NCBI GenBank assembly: GCA_036172665.1
Contig: JAYKNF010000017.1
Span: 124,001 to 188,000, forward strand
Source: Prosopocoilus inquinatus
Lineage: Eukaryota > Arthropoda > Insecta > Coleoptera > Lucanidae
DNA length: 64,000 nt
Direction: 5' to 3'
The position numbers and the translations under genes are program-made. The notes beneath the pieces are model-generated. The model saw only the letters and a list, made by a program, of their open reading frames with translations, made no database searches and was not told the origin of the DNA. The first letter of the stretch is position 1. Every line of letters begins with the position of its first letter. Below are positions 27,732-39,000 of this stretch, in pieces.

Positions 27732-29966
27732 GTTAGTGGTGTCCATCGAAACGTCAAATAACATAGTAGATAAGTAAGGATCGATTAGATACATCACAGG
27801 AACAACGCTAATGCGTGTTGTTTCATTTAAAACTATTTCCAGCTCCTGCTGCCTCCGAAAACTTTGTATCTCACATCAGAGTTACTGGAGTCCATCCAAA
27901 CGTCAAATAACATGATAGATGAGTAAGGATCGATTAGATGCATCACAGGAACAACGCTAATGCGTATTGTTTCATTTAAAACTATTTCCAGCTCCTGCTG
28001 CGTCCAAAAACTTCGTATCTCACATCAGAGCTACTAGAGTCCATCGAAACGTCAAATAACATGATAGATGAGTAAGGATCGATTAGATACATCACAGGAA
28101 CAACGCTAATACGTGTTGTTTCGTTCAAAACTATTTCCGGCTTCTGCTGCGTTCGAAAACTTCGTATCTCACATCATAGTTACTGGTGTCCATCGAAACG
28201 TCAAATAACATAGTAGATAAGTAAGGATCGATTAGATACATCACAGGAACAACGCTAATACGTGTTGTTTCGTTCAAAACTACTTCCAGCTTCTGCTGCG
28301 TCCGAAAACTTCGTATCTCACTTCAGAGTTGCTGGAGCCCATCCAAACGTCAAATAACATGATAGATAAGTAAGGATCGATTAGATACATCACAGGAACA
28401 ACGCTAATGCGTGTTGTTTCATTTAAAACTATTTCCAGCTTCTACTGCGTCCGAGAACTTCGTATCTCACATCAGAGTTACTAGAGTCCATCGAAACGTC
28501 AAATAACATGATAGATAAGTAAGGATCGATTAGATACATCACAGGAACAACGCTAATGCGTATTGTTTCGTTTAAAACTATTTCCAGCTCCTCCTGTGTC
28601 TGAAAATTTCGTATCTCACATCAGAGTTACTGGAGTCCATCCGAACGTCAAATAATATGATAGATGAGTAAGGATCGATTAGATACATCACAGGAACAAC
28701 GCTAATGCGTGTTGTTTCATTTAAAACTATTTCCAGCTTCTGCTGCGTCCGAAAACTTCGTATCTCACTTCAGAGTTACTGGAGCCCATCCAAACGTCAA
28801 ATAACATGATAGATGAGTAAGGATCGATTATATACATCACAGGAACAACGCTAATGCGTGTTGTTTCGTTGAAAACTATTTCCCGCTTCTGCTGCGTCTG
28901 AAAATTTCGTGTCTCACATTAGAGTTACTGGAGTCCATCGAAACGTCAAATAACATAGTAGCTAAGTAAGGATCGATTAGATACATCACAGGAACAACGC
29001 CAATACGTGTTTTTTCGTTTAAAACTATTTCCAGCTTCTGCTGCGTCCGAAAACTTCGTATCTCACTTCAGAGTTACTGGAGCCCATCCAAACGTCAAAT
29101 AACATGATAGATGAGTAAGGATCGATTAGATACATCACAGGAACAACGCTAATGCGTGTTGTTTCGTTGAAAACTATTTCCCGCTTCTGCTGCGTCTGAA
29201 AATTTCGTGTCTCACATTAGAGTTACTGGAGTCCATCGAAACGTCAAATAACATAGTAGCTAAGTAAGGATCGATTAGATACATCACAGGAACAACGCTA
29301 ATACGTGTTGTTTCGTTCAAAACTATTTCCAGCTCCTGCTGCGTCCAAAAACTTCGTATCTCACATCAGAGTTACTAGAGTAAATCGAAACGTCAAATAA
29401 CATGATAGATGAGTAAGGATCTATTAGATACATCACAGGAACAACGATAATACGTGTTGTTTCGTTTAAAATTATTTCCAGCTCCTGCTGCGTCCAAAAA
29501 CTTCGTATCTCACATCAGAGTTACTAGAGTCCATCGAAACGTCAAATAACATAGTAGATAAGTAAGGATCGATTAGATGCATCACAGGAACAACGCTAAT
29601 GCGTATTGTTTCGTTTAAAACTATTTCCAGCTAATCCTGTGTCCGAAAATTTCGTATCTCACATCAGAGTTACTGGAGTCCATCCGAACGTCAAATAATA
29701 TGATAGATGAGTAAGGATCGATTAGATACATCACAGGAACAACGCTAATGCGTATTGTTTCATTTAAAACTGTTTCCAGCTCCTGCTGCGTCCAAAAACT
29801 TCGTATCTCACATCAGAGCTACTAGAGTCCATCGAAACGTCAAATAACATGATAGATGAGTAAGGATCGATTAGATACATCACAGGAACAACGCTAATAC
29901 GTGTTGTTTCGTTTAAAACTATTTCCGGCTTCTGCTGCCTTCGAAAATTTCGTATCTCACATCATA
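27732..29966 (+). repeat. Block B HOR, copy 3: unexpanded 15-mer (2,235 bp)
   Basis: From GTTAGTGG at 27732 to the equivalent GTTACTGG at 29967 is 2,235 bp, 15 monomers exactly. It carries GTGTTTTTTCG at 29007 and neither dimer insertion, so it shows the basic unit length. Its end passes into 29967-30600, which resembles 19688-20320 just inside the left edge of block B. For example, the rare ACAAGAACAACG is at 19901 and 30180, separated by 69 monomers minus the 2-bp deletion near 21060. Block B thus has related sequence on both sides of its HOR core. Confidence 0.87.
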
Positions 29967-32767
29967 GTTACTGGTGTCCATCGAAACGTCAAATAACATA
30001 GTAGATAAGTAAGGATCGATTAGATACATCACAGGAACAACGCTAATACGTGTTGTTTCGTTCAAAACTATTTCCAGCTTCTGCTGCGTCCGAAAACTTC
30101 GTATCTCACTTCAGAGTTGCTGGAGCCCATCCAAACGTCAAATAACATGATAGATAAGTAAGGATCGATTAGATACATCACAAGAACAACGCTAATGCGT
30201 GTTGTTTCATTTAAAACTATTTCCAGCTTCTACTGCGTCCGAGAACTTCGTATCTCACTTCAGAGTTACTAGAGTCCATCGAAACGTCAAATAACATGAT
30301 AGATAAGTAAGGATCGATTAGATACATCACAGGAACAACGCTAATGCGTATTGTTTCGTTTAAAACTATTTCCAGCTCCTCCTGTGTCCGAAAATTTCGT
30401 ATCTCACATCAGAGTTACTGGAGTCCATCCGAACGTCAAATAATATGATAGATGAGTAAGGATCGATTAGATACATCACAGGAACAACGCTAATACGTGT
30501 TGTTTCGTTTAAAACTATTTCCAGCTCCTGCTGCGTCCAAAAACTTCGTATCTCACTTCAGAGTTACTGGAGTCCATCGAAACGTCAAATAACATGACAG
30601 ATGAGTAAGGATCGATTAGATACATCACAGGAACAACGCTAATACGTGTTGTTTCGTTTAAAACTATTTCCGGCTTCTGCTGCGTTCGAAAATTTCGTAT
30701 CTCACATCATAGTTACTGGTGTCCATCGAAACGTCAAATAACAGTAGATAAGTAAGGATCGATTAGATACATCACAGGAACAACGCTAATGCGTGTTGTT
30801 TCATTTAAAACTATTTCCAGCTTCTACTGTGTCCGAGAACATCGTATCTCACATCAGAGTTACTAGAGTCCATCGAAACGTCAAATAACATGATAGATAA
30901 GTAAGGATCGATTAGATACATCACAGGAACAACGCTAATACGTGTTGTTTCGTTCAAAACTATTTTCAGCTTCTGCTGTGTCCGAAAACTTCGTATCTCA
31001 CTTCAGAGTTACTGGAGCCCATCCAAACGTCAAATAATATAATAGATGAGTAAGGATCGATTAGATACATCACAGGAACAACGCTAATACGTGTTGTTTC
31101 GTTTAAAACTATTTCCAGCTTCTGCTGCGTCCGAAAACTTCGTATCTCACTTCAGAGTTACTGGAGCCCATCCAAACGTCAAATAACATGATAGATGAGT
31201 AAGGATCGATTAGATACATCACAGGAACAACGCTAATGCGTGTTGTTTCGTTGAAAACTATTTCCCGCTTCTGCTGCGTCTGAAAATTTCGTGTCTCACA
31301 TTAGAGTTACTAGAGTCCATCGAAACGTCAAATAACATGATAGATAAGTAAGGATCGATTAGATACATCACAGGAACAACGCTAATACGTGTTGTTTCGT
31401 TCAAAACTATTTTCAGCTTCTGCTGTGTCCGAAAACTTCGTATCTCACTTCAGAGTTACTGGAGCCCATCCAAACGTCAAATAACATGATAGATGAGTAA
31501 GGATCTATTAGATACATCACAGGAACAACGATAATACGTGTTGTTTCGTTTAAAATTATTTCCAGATCCTGCTGCGTCCAAAAACTTCGTATCTCATATT
31601 AGAGTTACTAGAGTCCATCGAAACGTCAAATAACATGATAGATGAGTAAGGATCGATTAGATACATCACAGGAACAACGCTAATGCGTGTTGTTTCATTT
31701 AAAACTATTTCCAGCTCCTGCTGCGTCCGAAAACTTTGTATCTCACATCAGAGTTACTGGAGTCCATCCAAACGTCAAATAACATGATAGATGAGTAAGG
31801 ATCGATTAGATACATCACAGGAACAACGATAATAAGTGTTGTTTCGTTTAAAACTATTTCCAGCTCCTGCTGCGTCCAAAAACTTCGTATCTCACATCAG
31901 AGTTACTAGAGTCCATCGAAACGTCAAATAACATGATAGATGAGTAAGGATCTATTAGATACATCACAGGAACAACGCTAATGCGTGTTGTTTCATTTAA
32001 AACTATTTCCAGCTTCTGCTGCGTCCGACAACTTCGTATCTCACATCAGAGTTACTAGAGTCCATCGAAACGCCAAGTAACATGATAGATGAGTAAGGAT
32101 CGATTAGATACATCACAGGAACAACGCTAACGCGTGTTATTTCGTTTAAAACTATTTCCGGCTTCTGCTGCGTCCGAAAATTTCGTATCTCACATCATAG
32201 TTAGTGGTGTCCATTGAAACGTCAAATAACATAGTAGATAAGTAAGGATCGATTAGATACATCACAGGAACAACGCTAATGCGTATTGTTTCGTTTAAAA
32301 CTATTTCCAGCTCCTCCTGTGTCCGAGAACTTCGTATCTCACATTAGAGTTACTGGAGTCCATCCAAACGTCAAATAACATGATAGATAAGTAAGGATCG
32401 ATTAGATACAGCACAGGAGCAACGCTAATGCGTGTTGTTTCATTTAAAACTATTTCCAGCTTCTGCTGCGTCCGAGAACTTCGTATCTCACATCAGAGTT
32501 ACTAGAGTCCATCGAAACGCCATATAACATGATAGATGAGTAAGGATCGATTAGATACATCACAGGAACAACGTTAGCGCGTGTTGTTTCGTTTAAAACT
32601 ATTTCCGGCTTCTGCTGCGTCCGAAAACTTCGTGTCTCACTTCAGAGTTACTGGAGCCCATCCAAATGTCAAATAACATGATAGATGAGTAAGGATCGAT
32701 TAGATACATCACAGGAACAACGCTAATACGTGTTGTTTCGTTCAAAACTATTTCCAGCTTCTGCTGC

Positions 32768-32914
32768 GTCCGAAAACTTTGTATCACATCAGAGTTACTG
32801 GAGTCCATCCAAACGTCAAATAACATGATAGATGAGTAAGTATCGATTAGATACATCACAGGAACAACGCTAATACGTGTTGTTTCGTTTAAAACTATTT
32901 CCAGCTCCTGCTGC
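32768..32914 (+). repeat. 147-bp monomer with a 2-bp deletion
   Basis: Here the usual GTATCTCACATC reads GTATCACATC (32781), a loss of two bases, so the unit from GTCC at 32768 to the next GTCC at 32915 is 147 bp. Because 147 is a multiple of 3, one minus-strand frame reads through the equivalent part of two neighbouring monomers. This produces an 86-codon ORF (32599-32859) with two similar halves. It has no promoter, signal or domain that I can see and is not a gene. Confidence 0.85.
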
Positions 32915-33210
32915 GTCCAAAAACTTCGTATCTCACATCAGAGTTACTAGAGTCCATCGAAACGCCAAATAACATGATAGATGAGTAAGGATCGATTAGA
33001 TACATCACAGGAACAACGCTAGCGCGTGTTGTTTCGTTTAAAACTATTTCCGGCTTCTGCTGCGTCCGAAAACTTTGTATCTCACATCAGATTTACTAGA
33101 GTCCATCCAAACGTCAAATAACATAATAGATAAGTAAGGATCGATTAGATACATCACAGGAACAACGCTAATACGTGTTGTTTCGTTCAAAACTATTTCC
33201 AGCTTCTGCT

Positions 33211-33326
33211 GCGTCCGAAAACTTTGTATCTCACATCAGATTTACTGGAGTCCATCCAAACGTCAAACATCACAGGAACAACGCTAATGCGTGTTGTTTC
33301 GTTCAAAACTATTTCCAGCTCCTGCT
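33211..33326 (+). repeat. Truncated 116-bp monomer with a 33-bp internal deletion
   Basis: The distance between successive GCGTCC sites is 116 bp (33211 to 33327) instead of 149. The sequence jumps from CCAAACGTCAAA straight to CATCACAGG near 33268, losing the TAACATGATAG to GGATCGATTAG part. This is the largest indel found in the window. It removes the segment that holds several stop codons, which is why a 75-codon plus-strand ORF (33175-33402) appears here. It lies about 300 bp from the B/A' junction. Confidence 0.9.
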
Positions 33327-36095
33327 GCGTCCAAAAACTTCGTATCTCACATCAGAGTTACTAGAGTCCATCCAAACGTCAAATAACATGATAGATGAGT
33401 AAGGATCGATTAGATACATCACAGGAACAACGCTAATGCGTGTTGTTTCATTTAAAACTATTTCCAGCTCCTGCTGCGTCCAAAAACTTCGTATCTCACA
33501 TCAGAGTTACTAGAGTCCATCGAAACGTCAAATAACATGATAGATGAGTAAGGATCTATTACATACACCACAGGAACAACGCTAATGCGTGTTGTTTCAT
33601 TTAAAACTATTTCCAGCTCCTGCTGCGTCCGAAAACTTCGTATCTCACTTCAGAGTTTCTGGAGCCCATCCAAACGTCAGATAACATGATAGACGAGTAA
33701 GGATCGATTAGATACATCACAGGAACAACGCTAATGCGTGTTGTTTCGTTTAAAACTATTTCCAGCTTCTGCTGCGTCCGAGAACTTCGTATCTCACATC
33801 AGGGATACTGGAGTCCATCCAAACGTCAAATAACATGATAGATAAGTAAGGATCGATTATATACAGCACAGGAACAACGCTAATACGTGTTGTTTCGTTC
33901 AAAACTATTTCCAGCTTCTGCTGCGTCCGAAAACATTGTATCTCACATCAGAGTTACTGGAGTCCATCCAAACTTCAAATAACATGATAGATGAGTAAGG
34001 ATCGATTAGATACATCACAGGAACAACGCTAATGCGTGTTGTTTCGTTTAAAACTATTTCCAGCTTCTGCTGCGTCCGAGAACTTCGTATCTCACATCAA
34101 AGTTATTGGAGTCCATCGAAACGCCAAATAACCTGATGGATGAGTAAGGATCGATTAGATACATCACAGGAACAACGCTAATGCGTGTTGTTTCGTTTAA
34201 AACTATTTCCAGCTTCTGCTGCGTCCGAGAACTTCGTATCTCACATCAGGGATACTGGAGTCCATCCAAACGTCAAATAACATGATAGATAAGTAAGGAT
34301 CGATTATATACAGCACAGGAACAACGCTAATACGTGTTGTTTCGTTCAAAACTATTTCCAGCTTCTGCTGCGTCCGAAAACTTTGTATCTCACATCAGAG
34401 TTACTGGAGTCCATCCAAACTTCAAATAACATGATAGATGAGTAAGGATCGATTAGATACATCACAGGAACAACGCTAATGCGTGTTGTTTCGTTTAAAA
34501 CTATTTCCAGCTTCTGCTGCGTCCGAGAACTTCGTATCTCACATCAAAGTTATTGGAGTCCATCGAAACGCCAAATAACCTGATGGATGAGTAAGGATCG
34601 ATTAGATACATCACAGGAATAACGCTAATGCGTGTTGTTTCGTTTAAAACTATTTCCAGCTTCTGCTGCGTCCGAAAATTTCGTGTCTCACATTAGAGTT
34701 ACTGGAGTCCATCGAAACGTCAAATAACATGATAGATGAGTAAGGATCGATTAGATACATCACAGGAACAACGCTAATGCGTATTGTTTCGTTTAAAACT
34801 ATTTCCAGCTCCTCCTGTGTCAGAAAACTTCGTATCTCACATTAGAGTTTCTGGAGTCCATCCAAACGTCAAATAACATGATAGATAAGTAAGGATCGAT
34901 TAGATACAGGACAGGAACAACGCTAATGCGTGTTGTTTCGTTTAAAACTATTTCCAGCTTCAGTTGCGTCCGAAAACTTCGTATCTCACTTCAGAGTTAC
35001 TGGAGCTCATCCAAACGTCAAATAACATGATTGATGAGTAAGGATCGATTAGATACATCACAGGAACAACGCTAATGCGTGTTGTTTCGTTTAAAACTAT
35101 TTCCAGCTTCTGCTGCGTCCGAGAACTTCGTATCTCACATCAGAGTTACTAGAGTCCATCGAAACGTCAAATAACATGATAGATGAGTAAGGATCGATTA
35201 GATACATCACAGGAAAAACGCTAATGCGTATTGTTTCGTTTAAAACTATTTCCAGCTCCTCCTGTGTCCGAAAACTTCGTATCTCACATTAGAGTTACTG
35301 GAGTCCATCCAAACGTCAAATAACATGATAGATGAGTAAGGATCGATTAGATACAGCACAGGAACAACGTTAATGCGTGTTGTTTCGTTTAAAACTATTT
35401 CCAGCTTCAGTTGCGTCCGAAAACTTCGTATATTACTTCAGAGTTACTGGAGCCCATCCAAACGTCAAATAACATGATAGATGAGTAAGGATCGATTAGG
35501 TACATCACAGGAACAACGATAATGCGTGTTGTTTCGTTTAAAACTATTTCCAGCTCCTGCTGCGTCCGAAAACTTCGTATCTCACTTCAGATATTCTGGA
35601 GCACATCCAAACGTCAAATAACATGATAGACGAGTAAGGATCGATTAGATACAGCACAGGAACAACGCTAATGCGTGTTGTTTCGTTCAAAACTATTTCC
35701 AGCTTCTGCTGCGTCCGAGAACTTCGTATCTCACATCAAAGTTATTGGAGTAAATCGAAACGCCAAATAACATGATGGATGAGTAAGGATCGATTAGATA
35801 CATCACAGGAACAACGCTAATGCGTGTTGTTTCGTTCAAAACTATTTCCAGCTTCTGCTGCGTCCGAGAACTTCGTATCTCACATCAAAGTTATTGGAGT
35901 AAATCGAAACGCCAAATAACATGATGGATGAGTAAGGATCGATTAGATACATCACAGGACAACGCTAATGCGTGTTGTTTCGTTTAAAACTATTTCCAGC
36001 CCCTGCTGCGTCCGAAAACTTCGTATCTCACTTCAGAGTTACTGGAGCCCATCCAAACGTCAGATAACATGATAGATGAGTAAGGATCGATTAGG

Positions 36096-39000
36096 TACAT
36101 CACAGGAACAACGCTAATGCGTGTTGTTTCGTTCAAAACTATTTCCAGCTTCTGCTGCGTCCGAAAATTTCGTGTCTCACATTAGAGTTACTGGAGTCCA
36201 TCGAAACGTCAAATAACATAGTAGCTAAGTAAGGATCGATTAGATACATCACAGGAACAACGCTAATACGTGTTGTTTCGTTTAAAACTATTTCCAGCTT
36301 CTGCTGCGTCCGAAAACTTCGTATCTCACTTCAGAGTTGCTGGAGCCCATCCAAACGTCAAATAACATGATAGATGAGTAAGGATCGATTAGGTACATCA
36401 CAGGAACAACGCTAATGCGTGTTGTTTCGTTCAAAACTATTTCCAGCTTCTGCTGCGTCCGAAAATTTCGTGTCTCATATTAGAGTTACTGGAGTCCATC
36501 GAAACGTCAAATAACATAGTAGCTAAGTAAGGATCGATTAGATACATCACAGGAACAACGCTAGTACGTGTTGTTTCGTTTAAAACTATTTCCAGCTTCT
36601 GATGCGTCCGAGAACTTCGTATCTTACATCAGGGATACTGGAGTCCATCCAAACGTCAAATAACATGATAGATAAGTAAGGATCGATTAGATACAGCACA
36701 GGAACAACGCTAATACGTGTTGTTTCGTTTAAAACTATTTCCAGCCCCTGCTGCGTCCGAAAACTTCGTATCTCACTTCAGAGTTACTGGAGCCCATCCA
36801 AACGTCAAATAACATGATAGATGAGTAAGGATCGATTAGGTACATCACAGGAACAACGCTAATGCGTGTTGTTTCGTTCAAAACTATTTCCAGCTTCTGC
36901 TGCGTCCGAGAACTTCGTATCTCACATCAAAGTTATTGGAGTAAATCGAAACGCCAAATAACATGATGGATAAGTAAGGATCGATTAGATACATCACAGG
37001 AACAACGCTAATGCGTGTTGTTTCGTTCAAAACTATTTCCAGCTTCTGCTGCGTCCGAGAACTTCGTATCTCACATCAAAGTTATTGGAGTAAATCGAAA
37101 CGCCAAATAACATGATGGATGAGTAAGGATCGATTAGATACATCACAGGACAACGCTAATGCGTGTTGTTTCGTTTAAAACTATTTCCAGCCCCTGCTGC
37201 GTCCGAAAACTTCGTATCTCACTTCAGAGTTACTGGAGCCCATCCAAACGTCAGATAACATGATAGATGAGTAAGGATCGATTAGGTACATCACAGGAAC
37301 AACGCTAATGCGTGTTGTTTCGTTCAAAACTATTTCCAGCTTCTGCTGCGTCCGAAAATTTCGTGTCTCACATTAGAGTTACTGGAGTCCATCGAAACGT
37401 CAAATAACATAGTAGCTAAGTAAGGATCGATTAGATACATCACAGGAACAACGCTAATACGTGTTGTTTCGTTTAAAACTATTTCCAGCTTCTGCTGCGT
37501 CCGAAAACTTCGTATCTCACTTCAGAGTTGCTGGAGCCCATCCAAACGTCAAATAACATGATAGATGAGTAAGGATCGATTAGGTACATCACAGGAACAA
37601 CGCTAATGCGTGTTGTTTCGTTCAAAACTATTTCCAGCTTCTGCTGCGTCCGAACATTTCGTGTCTCATATTAGAGTTACTGGAGTCCATCGAAACGTCA
37701 AATAACATAGTAGCTAAGTAAGGATCGATTAGATACATCACAGGAACAACGCTAGTACGTGTTGTTTCGTTTAAAACTATTTCCAGCTTCTGCTGCGTCC
37801 GAGAACTTCGTATCTTACATCAGGGATACTGGAGTCCATCCAAACGTCAAATAACATGATAGATAAGTAAGGATCGATTAGATACAGCACAGGAACAACG
37901 CTAATACGTGTTGTTTCGTTTAAAACTATTTCCAGCCCCTGCTGCGTCCGAAAACTTCGTATCTCACTTCAGAGTTACTGGAGCCCATCCAAACGTCAAA
38001 TAACATGATAGATGAGTAAGGATCGATTAGGTACATCACAGGAACAACGCTAATGCGTGTTGTTTCGTTCAAAACTATTTCCAGCTTCTGCTGCGTCCGA
38101 AAATTTCGTGTCTCACATTAGAGTTACTGGAGTCCATCGAAACGTCAAATAACATAGTAGCTAAGTAAGGATCGATTAGATACATCACAGGAACAACGCT
38201 AATACGTGTTGTTTCGTTTAAAACTATTTCCAGCTTCTGCTGCGTCCGAAAACTTCGTATCTCACTTCAGAGTTGCTGGAGCCCATCCAAACGTCAAATA
38301 ACATGATAGATAAGTAAGGATCGATTAGATACATCACAGGAACAACGCTAATGCGTGTTGTTTCATTTAAAACTATTTCCAGCTTCTACTGCGTCCGAGA
38401 ACTTCGTATCTCACATCAGAGTTACTAGAGTCCATCGAAACGTCAAATAACATGATAGATAAGTAAGGATCGATTAGATACATCACAGGAACAACGCTAG
38501 TACGTGTTGTTTCGTTTAAAACTATTTCCAGCTTCTGCTGCGTCCGAAAACTTCGTATCTCACTTCAGAGCTACTTGAGCCCATCCAAAAGCCAAATAAC
38601 ATGATAGATGAGTAAGGCTCGATTAGATACATCACAGGAACAACGCTAATGCGTGTTGTTTCATTTAAAACTATTTCCAGCGTCTGCTGCGTCCGAGAAC
38701 TTCGTATCTCACATCAGGGATACTGGAGTCCATCCAAACGTCAAATAACATGATAGATAAGTAAGGATCGATTAGATACATCACAGGAACAACGCTAATG
38801 CGTGTTGTTTCGTTTAAAACTATTTCCAGCTTCTGCTGCGTCCGAGAACTTCGTATCTCACATCAAAGTTATTGGAGTCCATCGAAACGCCAAATAACCT
38901 GATGGATGAGTAAGGATCGATTAGATACATCACAGGAACAACGCTAATGCGTGTTGTTTCGTTCAAAACTATTTCCAGCTTCTGCTGCATCCGAGAACTT

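Larger units (their letters stand above)
19353..33610 (+). repeat. Block B: divergent satellite segment with its own monomer classes
   Basis: The monomer unit and phase are unchanged, but the mix of variants switches. Common forms here and rare in block A are GTCCAAAAACTTCG, GCGTTCGAAAATTTCG, CATAGTTACTGGTGTCC, TTCCGGCTTCTGC, TCCTGCTGCCTCCG, CTAATCCTGTGTCC, TAGATGCATCAC and CATAGTAGATAAG. The core (about 22666-29966) is a 15-mer HOR. The flanks, 19353-22665 and 29967-33610, are less ordered. They hold all the larger indels found in the window: 2-bp deletions near 21060, 30742 and 32785, and a 33-bp deletion near 33268. Both junctions keep monomer phase, as expected for exchange between aligned monomers. 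Confidence 0.9.

Noticed and set aside
22666..29966. Block B as a true 17-mer HOR
   Set aside because: The 17-monomer spacing is seen twice, but the two added dimers differ and the third copy is 15 monomers long, so the basic unit is a 15-mer.
32599..32859. 86-codon minus-strand ORF with two similar halves
   Set aside because: It is plain satellite sequence. The internal repetition is the 147-bp spacing caused by a 2-bp deletion. No domain, signal or regulatory context is visible, and the equivalent frame is broken in other monomers.
33175..33402. 75-codon plus-strand ORF
   Set aside because: It is open only because a 33-bp deletion removed stop codons from one monomer. The rest is ordinary satellite sequence with no recognisable protein feature.
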